A DNA stretch of 64,000 bases from Oceanococcus sp964629015 (GTDB taxonomy: Bacteria; Pseudomonadota; Gammaproteobacteria; Nevskiales; Oceanococcaceae), in the NCBI GenBank assembly GCA_964629015.1, contig CAZVMN010000005.1, forward strand, positions 1 through 64,000, written 5' to 3'. This document shows, one piece after another, positions 1-7,208 of this stretch; positions within the stretch are counted from its first letter, which is position 1, and every line of letters begins with the position of its first letter. The translations under genes and the position numbers were made by a program. The notes beneath the pieces are model-generated. The model was not told where the DNA came from. It made no database searches and saw only the letters and a list, made by a program, of their open reading frames with translations.

Positions 1-45
1 AAACAGCGGATGATCATCCGCGATCAGGACGGTGGTCTCACTCAT
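1..45 (-). CDS. NarL/FixJ-type response regulator, N-terminal fragment cut by window edge
   Basis: Reading leftward from 45 gives MSETTVLIADDHPLF before the window ends. The IADDHPLF segment is the first strand and acidic pocket typical of receiver domains of NarL/FixJ (LuxR-type) response regulators. The ATG shares four bases (ATGA) with the acs stop codon, so the two genes are probably translated together. From family knowledge, NarL-type regulators beside acs (CrbR/ErdR-like) control acetate use in Vibrio and Pseudomonas, which suits this position. Only 15 codons are visible; the phosphorylated Asp and the DNA-binding domain lie outside the window. Confidence 0.75.
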   Translation of the reverse strand, partial: MSETTVLIADDHPLF

Positions 46-1997
46 GCAGCCATCAAATTTTTGTGTTCTGCGATCAGATTATCGACAACGCCCGGATCCG
101 CCAAGGTCGAGGTGTCTCCCAGCGCGCCGTATTCCGCTTCGGCAATCTTACGCAGAATGCGACGCATGATTTTGCCCGAACGCGTTTTTGGTAAGCCGGG
201 TGCCCACTGAATCACATCCGGGCTGGCGATGGCGCCGATTTCCTCGCGCACCCACTGACGCAATTCCTGGCGCAGCGCTTCGCTGGGCTGCTCGCCGGCG
301 TTGAGAGTCACGTAAACATGAATGCCTTGACCTTTGATGTCGTGTGGACAGCCGACAACCGCGGCTTCCGCCACTTTGTGATGGGCAACCAGCGCGGACT
401 CGATTTCCGCGGTGCCGAGACGGTGGCCGGAGACATTGAGAACATCGTCGACACGACCGGTAATCCAGTAGTAGCCGTCTTCGTCGCGCCGCGCGCCGTC
501 GCCGGTGAAATACATGCCGTGGTAGGTGGAGAAGTAGGTTTGTTCAAAGCGCTCATGATCGCCATAGACGGTGCGCATCTGTCCGGGCCAGGAATCGAGC
601 AAGACCAGGTTGCCTTCGGCGGGACCTTCGATCAATTGACCCTCGTTATCCACCAGCGCGGGTTGCACGCCAAAAAATGGTCGGGTAGCCGAGCCGGGTT
701 TGAGTGCCGTCGCGCCGGGCAGAGGGCTGATCAGAATGCCGCCGGTCTCGGTTTGCCACCATGTATCAACAATGGGGCAGCGACCTTCGCCAACCACCGC
801 ATGATACCAATTCCAGGCTTCCGGATTGATCGGTTCGCCCACACTGCCGAGCAGACGCAAGCTAGTGCGGTGGGTGGCTTTGACAGGCCCATCGCCTTCT
901 CTCATCAGTGCTCGGATCGCGGTGGGCGCGGTGTAGCAAATGTTGACCTGGTGCTTGTCGACGACCTGCCAGAAGCGGCTGGCATCGGGATAGTTGGGGA
1001 CACCTTCGAACATCAAGGTGGTGGCGCCATTGGCCAGGGGGCCATACACGATGTAGCTGTGGCCGGTGACCCAACCCACGTCTGCCGTGCACCAGTAAAT
1101 ATCGCCTTCGTGATAATCGAACACGTGTTGGTGGGTCATTGCGGCATAGACCAGATAACCACCGGAGGTGTGCAGCACGCCTTTGGGTTTGCCAGTGGAG
1201 CCCGAGGTGTAGAGCACGAACAGCGGGTCTTCCGCGTTCATCGGCTCAGCCGGGCAGTCGTCACTTTGCGTGGCCGTGAGCTTGTCGTAATCAACGTCGC
1301 GAGGTTCATTCCAGGCCACGTCGGCACCGGTGTTGCGGACCATGATCACGCTGTGGACGCTATCGGTGCCATGCAGGCCCATCGCAGTGTCAACATTGGC
1401 TTTGAGCGGGACCACTTTGCCGCCGCGCACGCCTTCATCGGCAGTGATGACGGCGACGGAGTTGCCATCCTCGATGCGATTGGCTAGCGCTTCGGGTGAG
1501 AAGCCACCAAACACCACCGAATGCACCGCGCCGATACGCGCGCAGGCCAGCATAGCCACCGCCGCTTCCGGAATCATCGGCATGTAAATGGTGACGATGT
1601 CACCCTTGCGGATGCCGCGTGATTTCAGGCCGTTGGCCAGGCGACACACTTGCTCATGCAATTCACGATAGGTGATGTGGGCACTGTTGGCAGGGTCATC
1701 ACCTTCCCAGATGATCGCGGTTTGGTCGCCGCGTTTGGCCAGATGCCGGTCCAGGCAATTGGCGGCCACGTTCAGTTGGCCGTCCTCGTACCAGCGGATT
1801 GCGACGTTGCCATGCTCGAAGCTGGTGTTCTTGACCCGTGTGTAGGGACGAATCCAGTCCAGACGCTTGCCCTGGTCGCCCCAGAACCCGTCCGGATCTT
1901 CAATCGACTGCGCATACAGCGCCTCGTAGCCTTCGGCATCGGTCCACGCGCGTTGGGCGAAATGCTCCGGCACCGGATGAATGGTGTTCGTTGTCAT
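42..1997 (-). CDS. acs: acetyl-CoA synthetase (AMP-forming)
   Basis: Activates acetate to acetyl-CoA through acetyl-AMP in the cytoplasm. The 651-residue length matches the family (about 650). The AMP-binding P-loop YTSGSTGKPKGV lies near residue 260, WWQTETGG near 410, and the C-terminal PKTRSGKIMRR near 605 holds the lysine that acetyltransferases modify in Acs enzymes. I chose the ATG at 1997 because GGAGTGAG precedes it; a GTG 27 bases upstream lacks a ribosome site. The next gene on the strand is a NarL-type response regulator overlapping by 4 bp. A motif shared with the symporter and porin promoters lies about 70 bp upstream. Very secure. Confidence 0.97.
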   Translation of the reverse strand: MTTNTIHPVPEHFAQRAWTDAEGYEALYAQSIEDPDGFWGDQGKRLDWIRPYTRVKNTSFEHGNVAIRWYEDGQLNVAANCLDRHLAKRGDQTAIIWEGDDPANSAHITYRELHEQVCRLANGLKSRGIRKGDIVTIYMPMIPEAAVAMLACARIGAVHSVVFGGFSPEALANRIEDGNSVAVITADEGVRGGKVVPLKANVDTAMGLHGTDSVHSVIMVRNTGADVAWNEPRDVDYDKLTATQSDDCPAEPMNAEDPLFVLYTSGSTGKPKGVLHTSGGYLVYAAMTHQHVFDYHEGDIYWCTADVGWVTGHSYIVYGPLANGATTLMFEGVPNYPDASRFWQVVDKHQVNICYTAPTAIRALMREGDGPVKATHRTSLRLLGSVGEPINPEAWNWYHAVVGEGRCPIVDTWWQTETGGILISPLPGATALKPGSATRPFFGVQPALVDNEGQLIEGPAEGNLVLLDSWPGQMRTVYGDHERFEQTYFSTYHGMYFTGDGARRDEDGYYWITGRVDDVLNVSGHRLGTAEIESALVAHHKVAEAAVVGCPHDIKGQGIHVYVTLNAGEQPSEALRQELRQWVREEIGAIASPDVIQWAPGLPKTRSGKIMRRILRKIAEAEYGALGDTSTLADPGVVDNLIAEHKNLMAA

Positions 1998-2052
1998 GGG
2001 TCTCACTCCGTGAATCGTGACCACAGACTTTAGGCAAGCCCGTCATGCTCGG

Positions 2053-2070
2053 CTATCCGACATTGGTCGA
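2053..2070 (-). promoter_or_regulatory. candidate activator site upstream of acs
   Basis: On the minus strand this reads TCGACCAATGTCGGATAG, about 60-73 bp before the acs start. Its core, CGACCAA(A/T)GT, recurs before the DcaP-like porin (7099-7114, minus strand) and before the DUF4212 gene (8380-8389). The position suits an activator. The obvious candidate protein is the NarL-type regulator beside acs, but this link is inference. Confidence 0.45.
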
Positions 2071-2079
2071 GGGTCGCGT

Positions 2080-2101
2080 GTTAACGCAGCGTTAAACCCG
2101 G
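2080..2101 (+). promoter_or_regulatory. direct-repeat box (2 x GTTAA, 11-bp period) upstream of the response regulator
   Basis: GTTAACGCAGC at 2080 is followed exactly 11 bp later by GTTAAACCCGG at 2091. Direct half-sites with an 11-bp period are the classic binding pattern of OmpR/PhoB-type regulators. The box ends 19 bp before the regulator ATG, with no Shine-Dalgarno sequence between, and TATTCG at 2111-2116 could be a -10. This suggests autoregulation and perhaps a nearly leaderless transcript. TTAACGCAGCGTTAA (2081-2095) can also be read as an inverted repeat. Confidence 0.5.
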
Positions 2102-2120
2102 TCTGTGCGACTATTCGCGA

Positions 2121-2798
2121 ATGCGCCTTTTGATCGTGGAAGACAACACCGATATTGCGGCCAACCTGGGTGCCTTTTTCGAAGGGCGCGGGCACGCCGT
2201 CGATTTCGCTGAAGATGGCGTGTCCGCGCTGCATCTGGCGACCACCCTGGAGTTCGACGTGATCCTGCTCGACATCATGCTTCCTGGGCTTGATGGTCTG
2301 GAGTTCGCCCGTCGGCTGCGCGAGGATGCGGCATGTGACACACCCATACTCATGCTCACCGCGCGCGACACGCTGGATGATCGCTTGGCCGGATTTCAGG
2401 CTGGCGGCGATGACTATCTGGTCAAGCCGTTTTCGCTACTCGAGGTGGAAGCCCGCGTGCAGTCTTTGTTCAAACGTTCCACCGGAGGCGCACCAAGTCT
2501 GTTGACGGTAGGTGACCTGCACTTCGACACGCGCACGCTGGACGTGATTCGTGGCCAGCGTCGCATCCAGCTCAAACCCATGGCTCGGCGACTGCTGGAG
2601 ATCTTGCTCAGAGCCAAGGGGCGGGTCATGAGCCGTGAATCCCTGGAGCACGCGATTTGGGGCGAAGAAGTGCCGGAAGGCGATGCCTTGCGTGTACACA
2701 TACATGCTTTGAGGCATGCCATCGATGGCGACGGTGAAAAACCATTGCTGCACACCATCCGCGGCGCAGGTTATCGATTGGCGGACCTCGACGCATGA
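2121..2798 (+). CDS. OmpR/PhoB-family response regulator
   Basis: Two-domain cytoplasmic regulator of 225 residues. The receiver domain (1-120) shows the acidic pocket IVEDN near residue 7, the phosphoacceptor D51 in LLDIMLPG, and LVKPF near residue 104. The winged-helix DNA-binding domain fills roughly 130-225 and ends with IRGAGYRL, typical of OmpR-type regulators. Its stop overlaps the kinase start by ATGA, so the pair is one translational unit. Direct GTTRA repeats with an 11-bp period occur just upstream and again before the TlpA-like gene, making these its most likely targets. The signal is unknown. Confidence 0.93.
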   Translation: MRLLIVEDNTDIAANLGAFFEGRGHAVDFAEDGVSALHLATTLEFDVILLDIMLPGLDGLEFARRLREDAACDTPILMLTARDTLDDRLAGFQAGGDDYLVKPFSLLEVEARVQSLFKRSTGGAPSLLTVGDLHFDTRTLDVIRGQRRIQLKPMARRLLEILLRAKGRVMSRESLEHAIWGEEVPEGDALRVHIHALRHAIDGDGEKPLLHTIRGAGYRLADLDA

Positions 2799-4066
2799 TT
2801 CTGGCGTGGCGAAAGCTGAGGCTTGGTCGGCAAATTCAATTGACCTTGCTGGCGTTGTTGTCGTTGGCGTTACTGGTCTACGCGGCGTTGATTATCGTGG
2901 CCAGCGAGCGGCTGGAGCATCATCTGCTCGATACCTTGGTCAACAAAGAGGCGGAACTGATACGCAACCGTTTGCTGACCGATCCGGACGCGCAGTTGCC
3001 CGAACAAATGCTCACGCTCGCCTGGTCGAATGCGGGCCAGCGTGATGACGAACCACCGGAACTGAGCGGTTTGCCACTGGGAATTTCGCATGGCGTTGAG
3101 ATGGACGGTCGGCGTCTGCACGTGCTGAGGGAAGTGCTTCCCGAGGGCGTCCTCACCGTGGCGGTGGATATCAGCGCCATCGAAGCGCGCGAATCGACCT
3201 TGCAGCTTGTGGTCATCAGCGGTGGGCTTGGCCTGTTGGTTTTGCTTGCGATGGCCGGGCGCCTGCTGACACGCCGCCTGGCGACACCCTTGCAATCCAT
3301 GGCGCATGAACTGGATGCGTTGCAGCCAGGGCAGGAGGCGCCGCGTTTTCTCGGGCGCTACGACGGGGCGGAGGCGGTTAGCATCGCGCGGGCGCTGGAT
3401 GCCTATATCGAGCGCTTGACCACCCTGATCGCGCGCGAGCGCAGCTTTTCTGCCGCTGCCAGCCATGAGTTACGCACGCCACTGACCGTTGTACGCAACG
3501 CGGTTGAATTGGTAGCCATGGATGACATTCCCAATCCGGCATCACGTGATGCCCTGCAGCGGGCCTTGCGACAGGCCGGACGTTTGAGCGAGATTCTCGA
3601 TGGGCTGATGTTGCTGGCGCGGGATCAGGACGTGGTGGAGTCCGGCGATTGTGATGCCGCCGCGCTGCTGCGCGAATGCGTGGAGGATTTGCGCGAGGCG
3701 CAGCCAAAGAACATCCCGATTCATTTGGATTCGCCGCCCAGCCTGCTTTTGAGCATTCTTCCGGCGCATTGGCATGTTTTGGTCGTTAACCTCATCCGCA
3801 ACGCCTGTGAACACGGCGATGGGCATGCGGTGGATGTTTACTTGAGCACGCAATGCCTAAGCGTGCGCGATCATGGGCCCGGTATTGACCCGACCGTCTT
3901 GCAGCGCGCCTTCGAATGGTCGGTGCGCGGCAGTCACAGCAAAGGCGCGGGGCTGGGTTTGTATATTGCCGGAGAGATTTGCCGCCGCCAGAACTGGACA
4001 ATCCGTGCGGAACGCCCGCCGGACGGTGGTTTCATGGTCGTCGTGGAGTTTTCTGTCGCGCGTTAA
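2795..4066 (+). CDS. membrane sensor histidine kinase
   Basis: Partner of the preceding regulator, 423 residues. A transmembrane helix at about 16-36 and another at about 137-154 bracket a periplasmic sensor of some 100 residues with no domain I recognise. A HAMP-like linker follows, then the HisKA helix with SHELRTPL (phosphorylated H224), the N-box NLIRNACEHGDG, and the ATP lid motifs DHGPGID and KGAGLGLYIA. All catalytic motifs are intact. Its location in front of envelope redox genes suggests a periplasmic redox, metal or envelope signal, but nothing in the sensor region proves that. The stop codon lies inside the first half-site of the repeat array that follows. Confidence 0.92.
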   Translation: MILAWRKLRLGRQIQLTLLALLSLALLVYAALIIVASERLEHHLLDTLVNKEAELIRNRLLTDPDAQLPEQMLTLAWSNAGQRDDEPPELSGLPLGISHGVEMDGRRLHVLREVLPEGVLTVAVDISAIEARESTLQLVVISGGLGLLVLLAMAGRLLTRRLATPLQSMAHELDALQPGQEAPRFLGRYDGAEAVSIARALDAYIERLTTLIARERSFSAAASHELRTPLTVVRNAVELVAMDDIPNPASRDALQRALRQAGRLSEILDGLMLLARDQDVVESGDCDAAALLRECVEDLREAQPKNIPIHLDSPPSLLLSILPAHWHVLVVNLIRNACEHGDGHAVDVYLSTQCLSVRDHGPGIDPTVLQRAFEWSVRGSHSKGAGLGLYIAGEICRRQNWTIRAERPPDGGFMVVVEFSVAR

Positions 4067-4105
4067 TCTGCTGTTGAGTTGAAGTTAACCCGCTGTTAAC
4101 CCGCA
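4062..4105 (+). promoter_or_regulatory. array of four GTTRA half-sites with 11-bp period
   Basis: Half-sites begin at 4062 (GTTAATCTGCT), 4073 (GTTGAGTTGAA), 4084 (GTTAACCCGCT) and 4095 (GTTAACCCGCA), each exactly 11 bp after the last. The first overlaps the kinase stop codon. The same GTTAA/11-bp pattern precedes the response regulator at 2080-2101. This is what an OmpR/PhoB-type dimer pair would bind, so it probably controls the TlpA-DUF4266-DUF3570-ApbE unit separately from the two-component genes. The array ends only 7 bp before the first ATG of the TlpA gene, which argues that translation starts further downstream. Confidence 0.6.
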
Positions 4106-4112
4106 TCCGCGC

Positions 4113-4595
4113 ATGCTCAAACCTCATTTGTTAGTGATGCTGAACATGTTGCGAGCTCTGGCGATGATGGCGTTGCTGAATTTCCCGACGGCGTATGCCG
4201 CAGCGGAGATTCGACCGGTGTCAGCTTTCGATCTGGCGGACTACCGCGGCGAGGTTGTGTACCTGGATTTCTGGGCTTCGTGGTGCGTGCCCTGTCATGA
4301 ATCTTTTCCCTGGATGGCGGAATTGCAGCAAGCGCATGCGCGTGATGGCCTACGCGTGGTCACCATCAGCGTGGATACGCAACGCGAAGACGCGGAAGAT
4401 TTCCTGGCCAAGCACGCCAGTGCGCTGGCCGTTTTTCATGATCCCGAGGGCGATTTGGCGTCGCGCTACGATCTGGCTGGCATGCCCAGCTCGTTCATCA
4501 TTGGCCGCGACGGCCGCGTGCTTTACGCACACAGTGGCTTTCGCGACAAAGACATTGCGGAACTTGAACATGCCATCGATGAGGCTTTGAAGTGA
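4113..4595 (+). CDS. TlpA/ResA-like periplasmic thioredoxin-fold protein
   Basis: Thiol-disulfide protein of 160 residues counted from the first ATG. A hydrophobic signal segment ending near PTAYAA (residue 30) points to export. The thioredoxin fold carries the active-site motif WASWCVPC (C58, C61) and GMPSSFIIG with the cis-proline near residue 130. The ATG at 4113 sits only 7 bp after the regulatory repeats and has no ribosome site; ATGs at 4137 or 4146 still leave a full signal peptide and may be the real start. It abuts the DUF4266 gene (TGATG overlap). Its natural client could be the C-terminal CGC of that lipoprotein; this is inference. Confidence 0.88.
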   Translation: MLKPHLLVMLNMLRALAMMALLNFPTAYAAAEIRPVSAFDLADYRGEVVYLDFWASWCVPCHESFPWMAELQQAHARDGLRVVTISVDTQREDAEDFLAKHASALAVFHDPEGDLASRYDLAGMPSSFIIGRDGRVLYAHSGFRDKDIAELEHAIDEALK

Positions 4596-4819
4596 TGAAA
4601 CCTTTGACACTGTCCGGCCTCGCGCTGGTTCTGCTGACGACCTTGAGTGGCTGTGCCAACCTCGGCGTCCAGCCGTGGCAGCGTGACATTTTGGCGCGCG
4701 ATGAGATGAGCCTGGGCCACGACCCGGTCACCGCTGGGCTGGATGACCACATTTACTTTTCCAAGGAAGCGTCCAGCGGTGGGCGTGGCTTTGGTGGAGG
4801 AGGTTGCGGATGCAACTGA
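4595..4819 (+). CDS. DUF4266 lipoprotein with C-terminal Gly-rich CGCN
   Basis: Small protein of 74 residues. A signal peptide ends in the lipobox LSGC (C20), so it should be lipid-anchored. After about 40 residues that include PWQRDILARDEM, it finishes with a glycine-rich tail and GGGGCGCN (C71, C73). This layout matches DUF4266, a family of unknown function usually encoded beside DUF3570 and thioredoxin genes. The glycine/cysteine tail codons also contain the GGAGG ribosome site of the next gene, which starts inside this one. The two tail cysteines could bind metal or form a disulfide acted on by the neighbouring TlpA-like protein; this is inference. Confidence 0.85.
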   Translation: MKPLTLSGLALVLLTTLSGCANLGVQPWQRDILARDEMSLGHDPVTAGLDDHIYFSKEASSGGRGFGGGGCGCN

Positions 4820-6183
4820 AACAACGACGTATCGGGGCGCGTTTGCGTCGAGCATCGGATCGTGTGTTGGAGCAACGACGCGGTCTGGAGGCCCATCCGG
4901 CACTGGCCATTGCTGGCGTGATTGCAGCACCCGCGGCGATGGCTGCCGCACAGCCTGGTGAATGGGAACTCAACAGTGCGATCTTGTTCTACAGCGAAGC
5001 CGATCGCGTGACTGCGATCGAACCTGTGTTTCAGGCCAGTCGCTATTTCAACAATGACCGTATCTTCAGTGCCAAGCTGGTGGTCGACGCACTGACCGGC
5101 GCATCGGCCAATGGCGCTGTGCCGTCGCAGGACTTCCAGACATTCACCCGTCCGTCGGGGCGTGGTTCGTTCACCGTGGCGCCGGGCGAGGTGCCGTTGG
5201 ATGACACCTTCCGCGACACCCGTGTGGCTTTGTCATCGACCTGGGCGCAGCCACTGGCGCAGAACCTACGAGGGAGCTTTGGCCTGAATGTCTCCAAGGA
5301 GTATGACTATCTGTCGCTGGGGGCCAGCAGCGTGTTGGATTGGGATTTCAACAAAAAGAACACCACGCTGACGCTGGGGCTGGGTTATGCCCAGGATCAG
5401 ATTTCCCCCGAAGGTGATATTCCCACGGCGTTGGCCACACAGAGCTACGCGCGTGGCAACAGTGCTGACGCGGCAGAGAGCAACTACGCCTTGCAGGAAG
5501 GCTCTGATGACGCCGAGCGGGCCACGCGAGACAGCAGCGATTCCAAGAGCGTTATTGATCTGTTGCTGGGGGTGACCCAGGTTATTGATCGGCGCACCTT
5601 GCTGCAGGTGAATTATTCGTTGAGTTTGTCCGACGGTTACCTCACCGATCCCTTCAAGGTGGTCAGCGTCGTCGATGGCAGCAGCGGCACGCCGCTGAGT
5701 CAGATCTACGAAAATCGTCCAGATTCGCGCGCGAAACACAGTGTGTTCGTTCGCGGTAAGCGGGCGATTGGCGATGACGATATTTTGGATCTGTCGTATC
5801 GCTATCTTTTCGACGATTGGGGATTGACCTCACATACCGTGGATATGCGCTATCGCTGGGGTTTGGGTGAATGGTTCCTGCAACCTCATCTACGTTACTA
5901 CATGCAGTCGGCCACGGATTTCTACCAGGGCTTTCTGATTAACGGACAGCCTGTGCCGGCGGAGATATCAGCCGATTACCGCTTGGGCGATATGCAAGCA
6001 CTGACGGCGGGTATAGAAGTCGGCCGCACGGCGGGTGCCTGGGGCAACTGGCGGGTTGCGCTGGAGTACTACCGTCAAACCCCGGACGAACCCGGCGGCA
6101 AACCGGGCGCATTGGCGGGGTTGGAGCTGACACCGGCGGTCGACGCGGTGATGGTTCGCTTTAACTATGATTTCAACCTCTGA
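4810..6183 (+). CDS. DUF3570 outer-membrane beta-barrel protein with ApbE-type flavinylation motif
   Basis: 457 residues from the ATG at 4810 (GGAGG six bases upstream; a TTG at 4804 is less likely). A charged N-terminus leads into a hydrophobic segment ending PAAMAAA near residue 46. The rest is rich in alternating beta strands and ends VMVRFNYDFNL, consistent with an outer-membrane barrel and with DUF3570. Residues 93-99 read DALTGAS, which fits the consensus D-x-x-(S/T)-G-A-(S/T) at which ApbE attaches FMN to threonine or serine; the target would be T96 (codon 5095-5097). The next gene is ApbE, overlapping by 17 bp. Function in the family is unknown; a flavin-bearing outer-membrane electron carrier is the inference. 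Confidence 0.85.
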   Translation: MQLKQRRIGARLRRASDRVLEQRRGLEAHPALAIAGVIAAPAAMAAAQPGEWELNSAILFYSEADRVTAIEPVFQASRYFNNDRIFSAKLVVDALTGASANGAVPSQDFQTFTRPSGRGSFTVAPGEVPLDDTFRDTRVALSSTWAQPLAQNLRGSFGLNVSKEYDYLSLGASSVLDWDFNKKNTTLTLGLGYAQDQISPEGDIPTALATQSYARGNSADAAESNYALQEGSDDAERATRDSSDSKSVIDLLLGVTQVIDRRTLLQVNYSLSLSDGYLTDPFKVVSVVDGSSGTPLSQIYENRPDSRAKHSVFVRGKRAIGDDDILDLSYRYLFDDWGLTSHTVDMRYRWGLGEWFLQPHLRYYMQSATDFYQGFLINGQPVPAEISADYRLGDMQALTAGIEVGRTAGAWGNWRVALEYYRQTPDEPGGKPGALAGLELTPAVDAVMVRFNYDFNL

Positions 6184-7084
6184 GTCCCCTGTGGTAACCC
6201 GGCCTCCGCCTGATTTGCGGCGGTCGGGTTCTTTGTTCGTTGTGCGCTTTGACGCCATGGCCAGCCCCTGTGAAGTGTTGGTGGATACGCTGGATGCGGA
6301 TGAAGCGGAGCAGGTCGGCCGTGTGGTTTCCGAGGAAGTCGCGCGCATCGAGCGCAAGTTCAGCCGCTATCGTGACGACAGCGTTGTGGCCGAGTTGCAT
6401 GCGGCTCAAGGCGCCGCTTTTGAGGTGGATCAGGAAACCGCGCGCCTGCTAGATTACGGTCAAGAGCTGTTCGCCTTAAGTGACGGTGCGTTCGATTTGA
6501 CCTCGGGTGTTTTGCGCCGCGTTTGGACTTTCGATGGCTCCGATCACATCCCGACCACGCAGGACGTGGATGCGCTGATGCCGCTGATGGGTTGGCATAA
6601 GGTGCGTTGGGATGGCCGCCGCATACGTCTGCCGTCAGGGATGCAGATCGACTTCGGCGGTATCGGCAAGGAGTACGCGGCAGACCGCGCCTTGATGCGC
6701 GCACGCCGCCACAGCAATAGCCCGATTCTGGTCAATCTCGGCGGCGATCTATGCTGCAGCGCCCCGCGCCGCGGTGGCGAGCCTTGGCAGATCGGGGTGG
6801 ACACCGAAGGCCAGGGTGAAGCCGCGTCCATGGTGCTGCTGCAAAGTGGCGCTTTGGCGACCAGCGGCGACGCCAATCGCTATCTGCTGCGCGATGGTGT
6901 GCGGTACTCGCATGTGCTGGATGCCCGGACCGGTTGGCCGGTCCAACACGCCGCCCACGCGGTGACGGTTGCTGCTCCGAGCTGTATCGAAGCTGGCAGC
7001 TTGGCCACTCTGGCTTTGCTGAATGGCGCGCAGGCCGAAAGATTCCTCACTCATGAGCGCGTTCCCCACTGGATAAAGCGCTGA
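6167..7084 (+). CDS. apbE: ApbE-family FAD:protein FMN transferase
   Basis: Transfers FMN from FAD to a Thr/Ser of a target protein. The 305 residues contain the family hallmarks in order: FDAMASPCEV near 30, DFGGIGKEYAAD near 165, LVNLGGDLCC near 190, and SGDANRYLLRDG followed by SHVLDARTGWPV near 240-265, covering FAD and Mg2+ binding. It overlaps the DUF3570 gene by 17 bp, so it is surely made with it. Oddly, the N-terminus (about 25 residues rich in Pro, Ser and Arg) shows no signal peptide or lipobox, although most ApbE proteins work in the periplasm. Either it acts in the cytoplasm or export uses another route. Confidence 0.92.
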   Translation: MISTSESPVVTRPPPDLRRSGSLFVVRFDAMASPCEVLVDTLDADEAEQVGRVVSEEVARIERKFSRYRDDSVVAELHAAQGAAFEVDQETARLLDYGQELFALSDGAFDLTSGVLRRVWTFDGSDHIPTTQDVDALMPLMGWHKVRWDGRRIRLPSGMQIDFGGIGKEYAADRALMRARRHSNSPILVNLGGDLCCSAPRRGGEPWQIGVDTEGQGEAASMVLLQSGALATSGDANRYLLRDGVRYSHVLDARTGWPVQHAAHAVTVAAPSCIEAGSLATLALLNGAQAERFLTHERVPHWIKR

Positions 7085-7098
7085 TTTATCGGTAAATC

Positions 7099-7136
7099 TA
7101 CGACTTTGGTCGTAATTAGGCCGGACTTTCGACCAA
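7099..7136 (+). promoter_or_regulatory. candidate activator sites upstream of the DcaP-like porin
   Basis: A perfect inverted repeat TACGACTTTGGTCGTA occupies 7099-7114; read on the minus strand it contains CGACCAAAGT. A second copy, TCGACCAAGGGCTAATAG, starts at 7129 on the plus strand. It shares TCGACCAA-N6-ATAG with the acs upstream region at 2053-2070. The sites lie 73-110 bp before the ATG. A common regulator of acs, the porin and the symporter is the simplest reading. Confidence 0.5.
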
Positions 7137-7208
7137 GGGCTAATAGACGCCTGACAGGTCTGCGCTGATCCTGCTCCTGCACACGATTTCCGTTGCGAGG
7201 AGTGAGAC

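Noticed and set aside
318..1487. Long open frame on the plus strand opposite acs
   Set aside because: Antisense shadow of a secure acs gene in GC-rich DNA; no ribosome site and a composition unlike a real protein.
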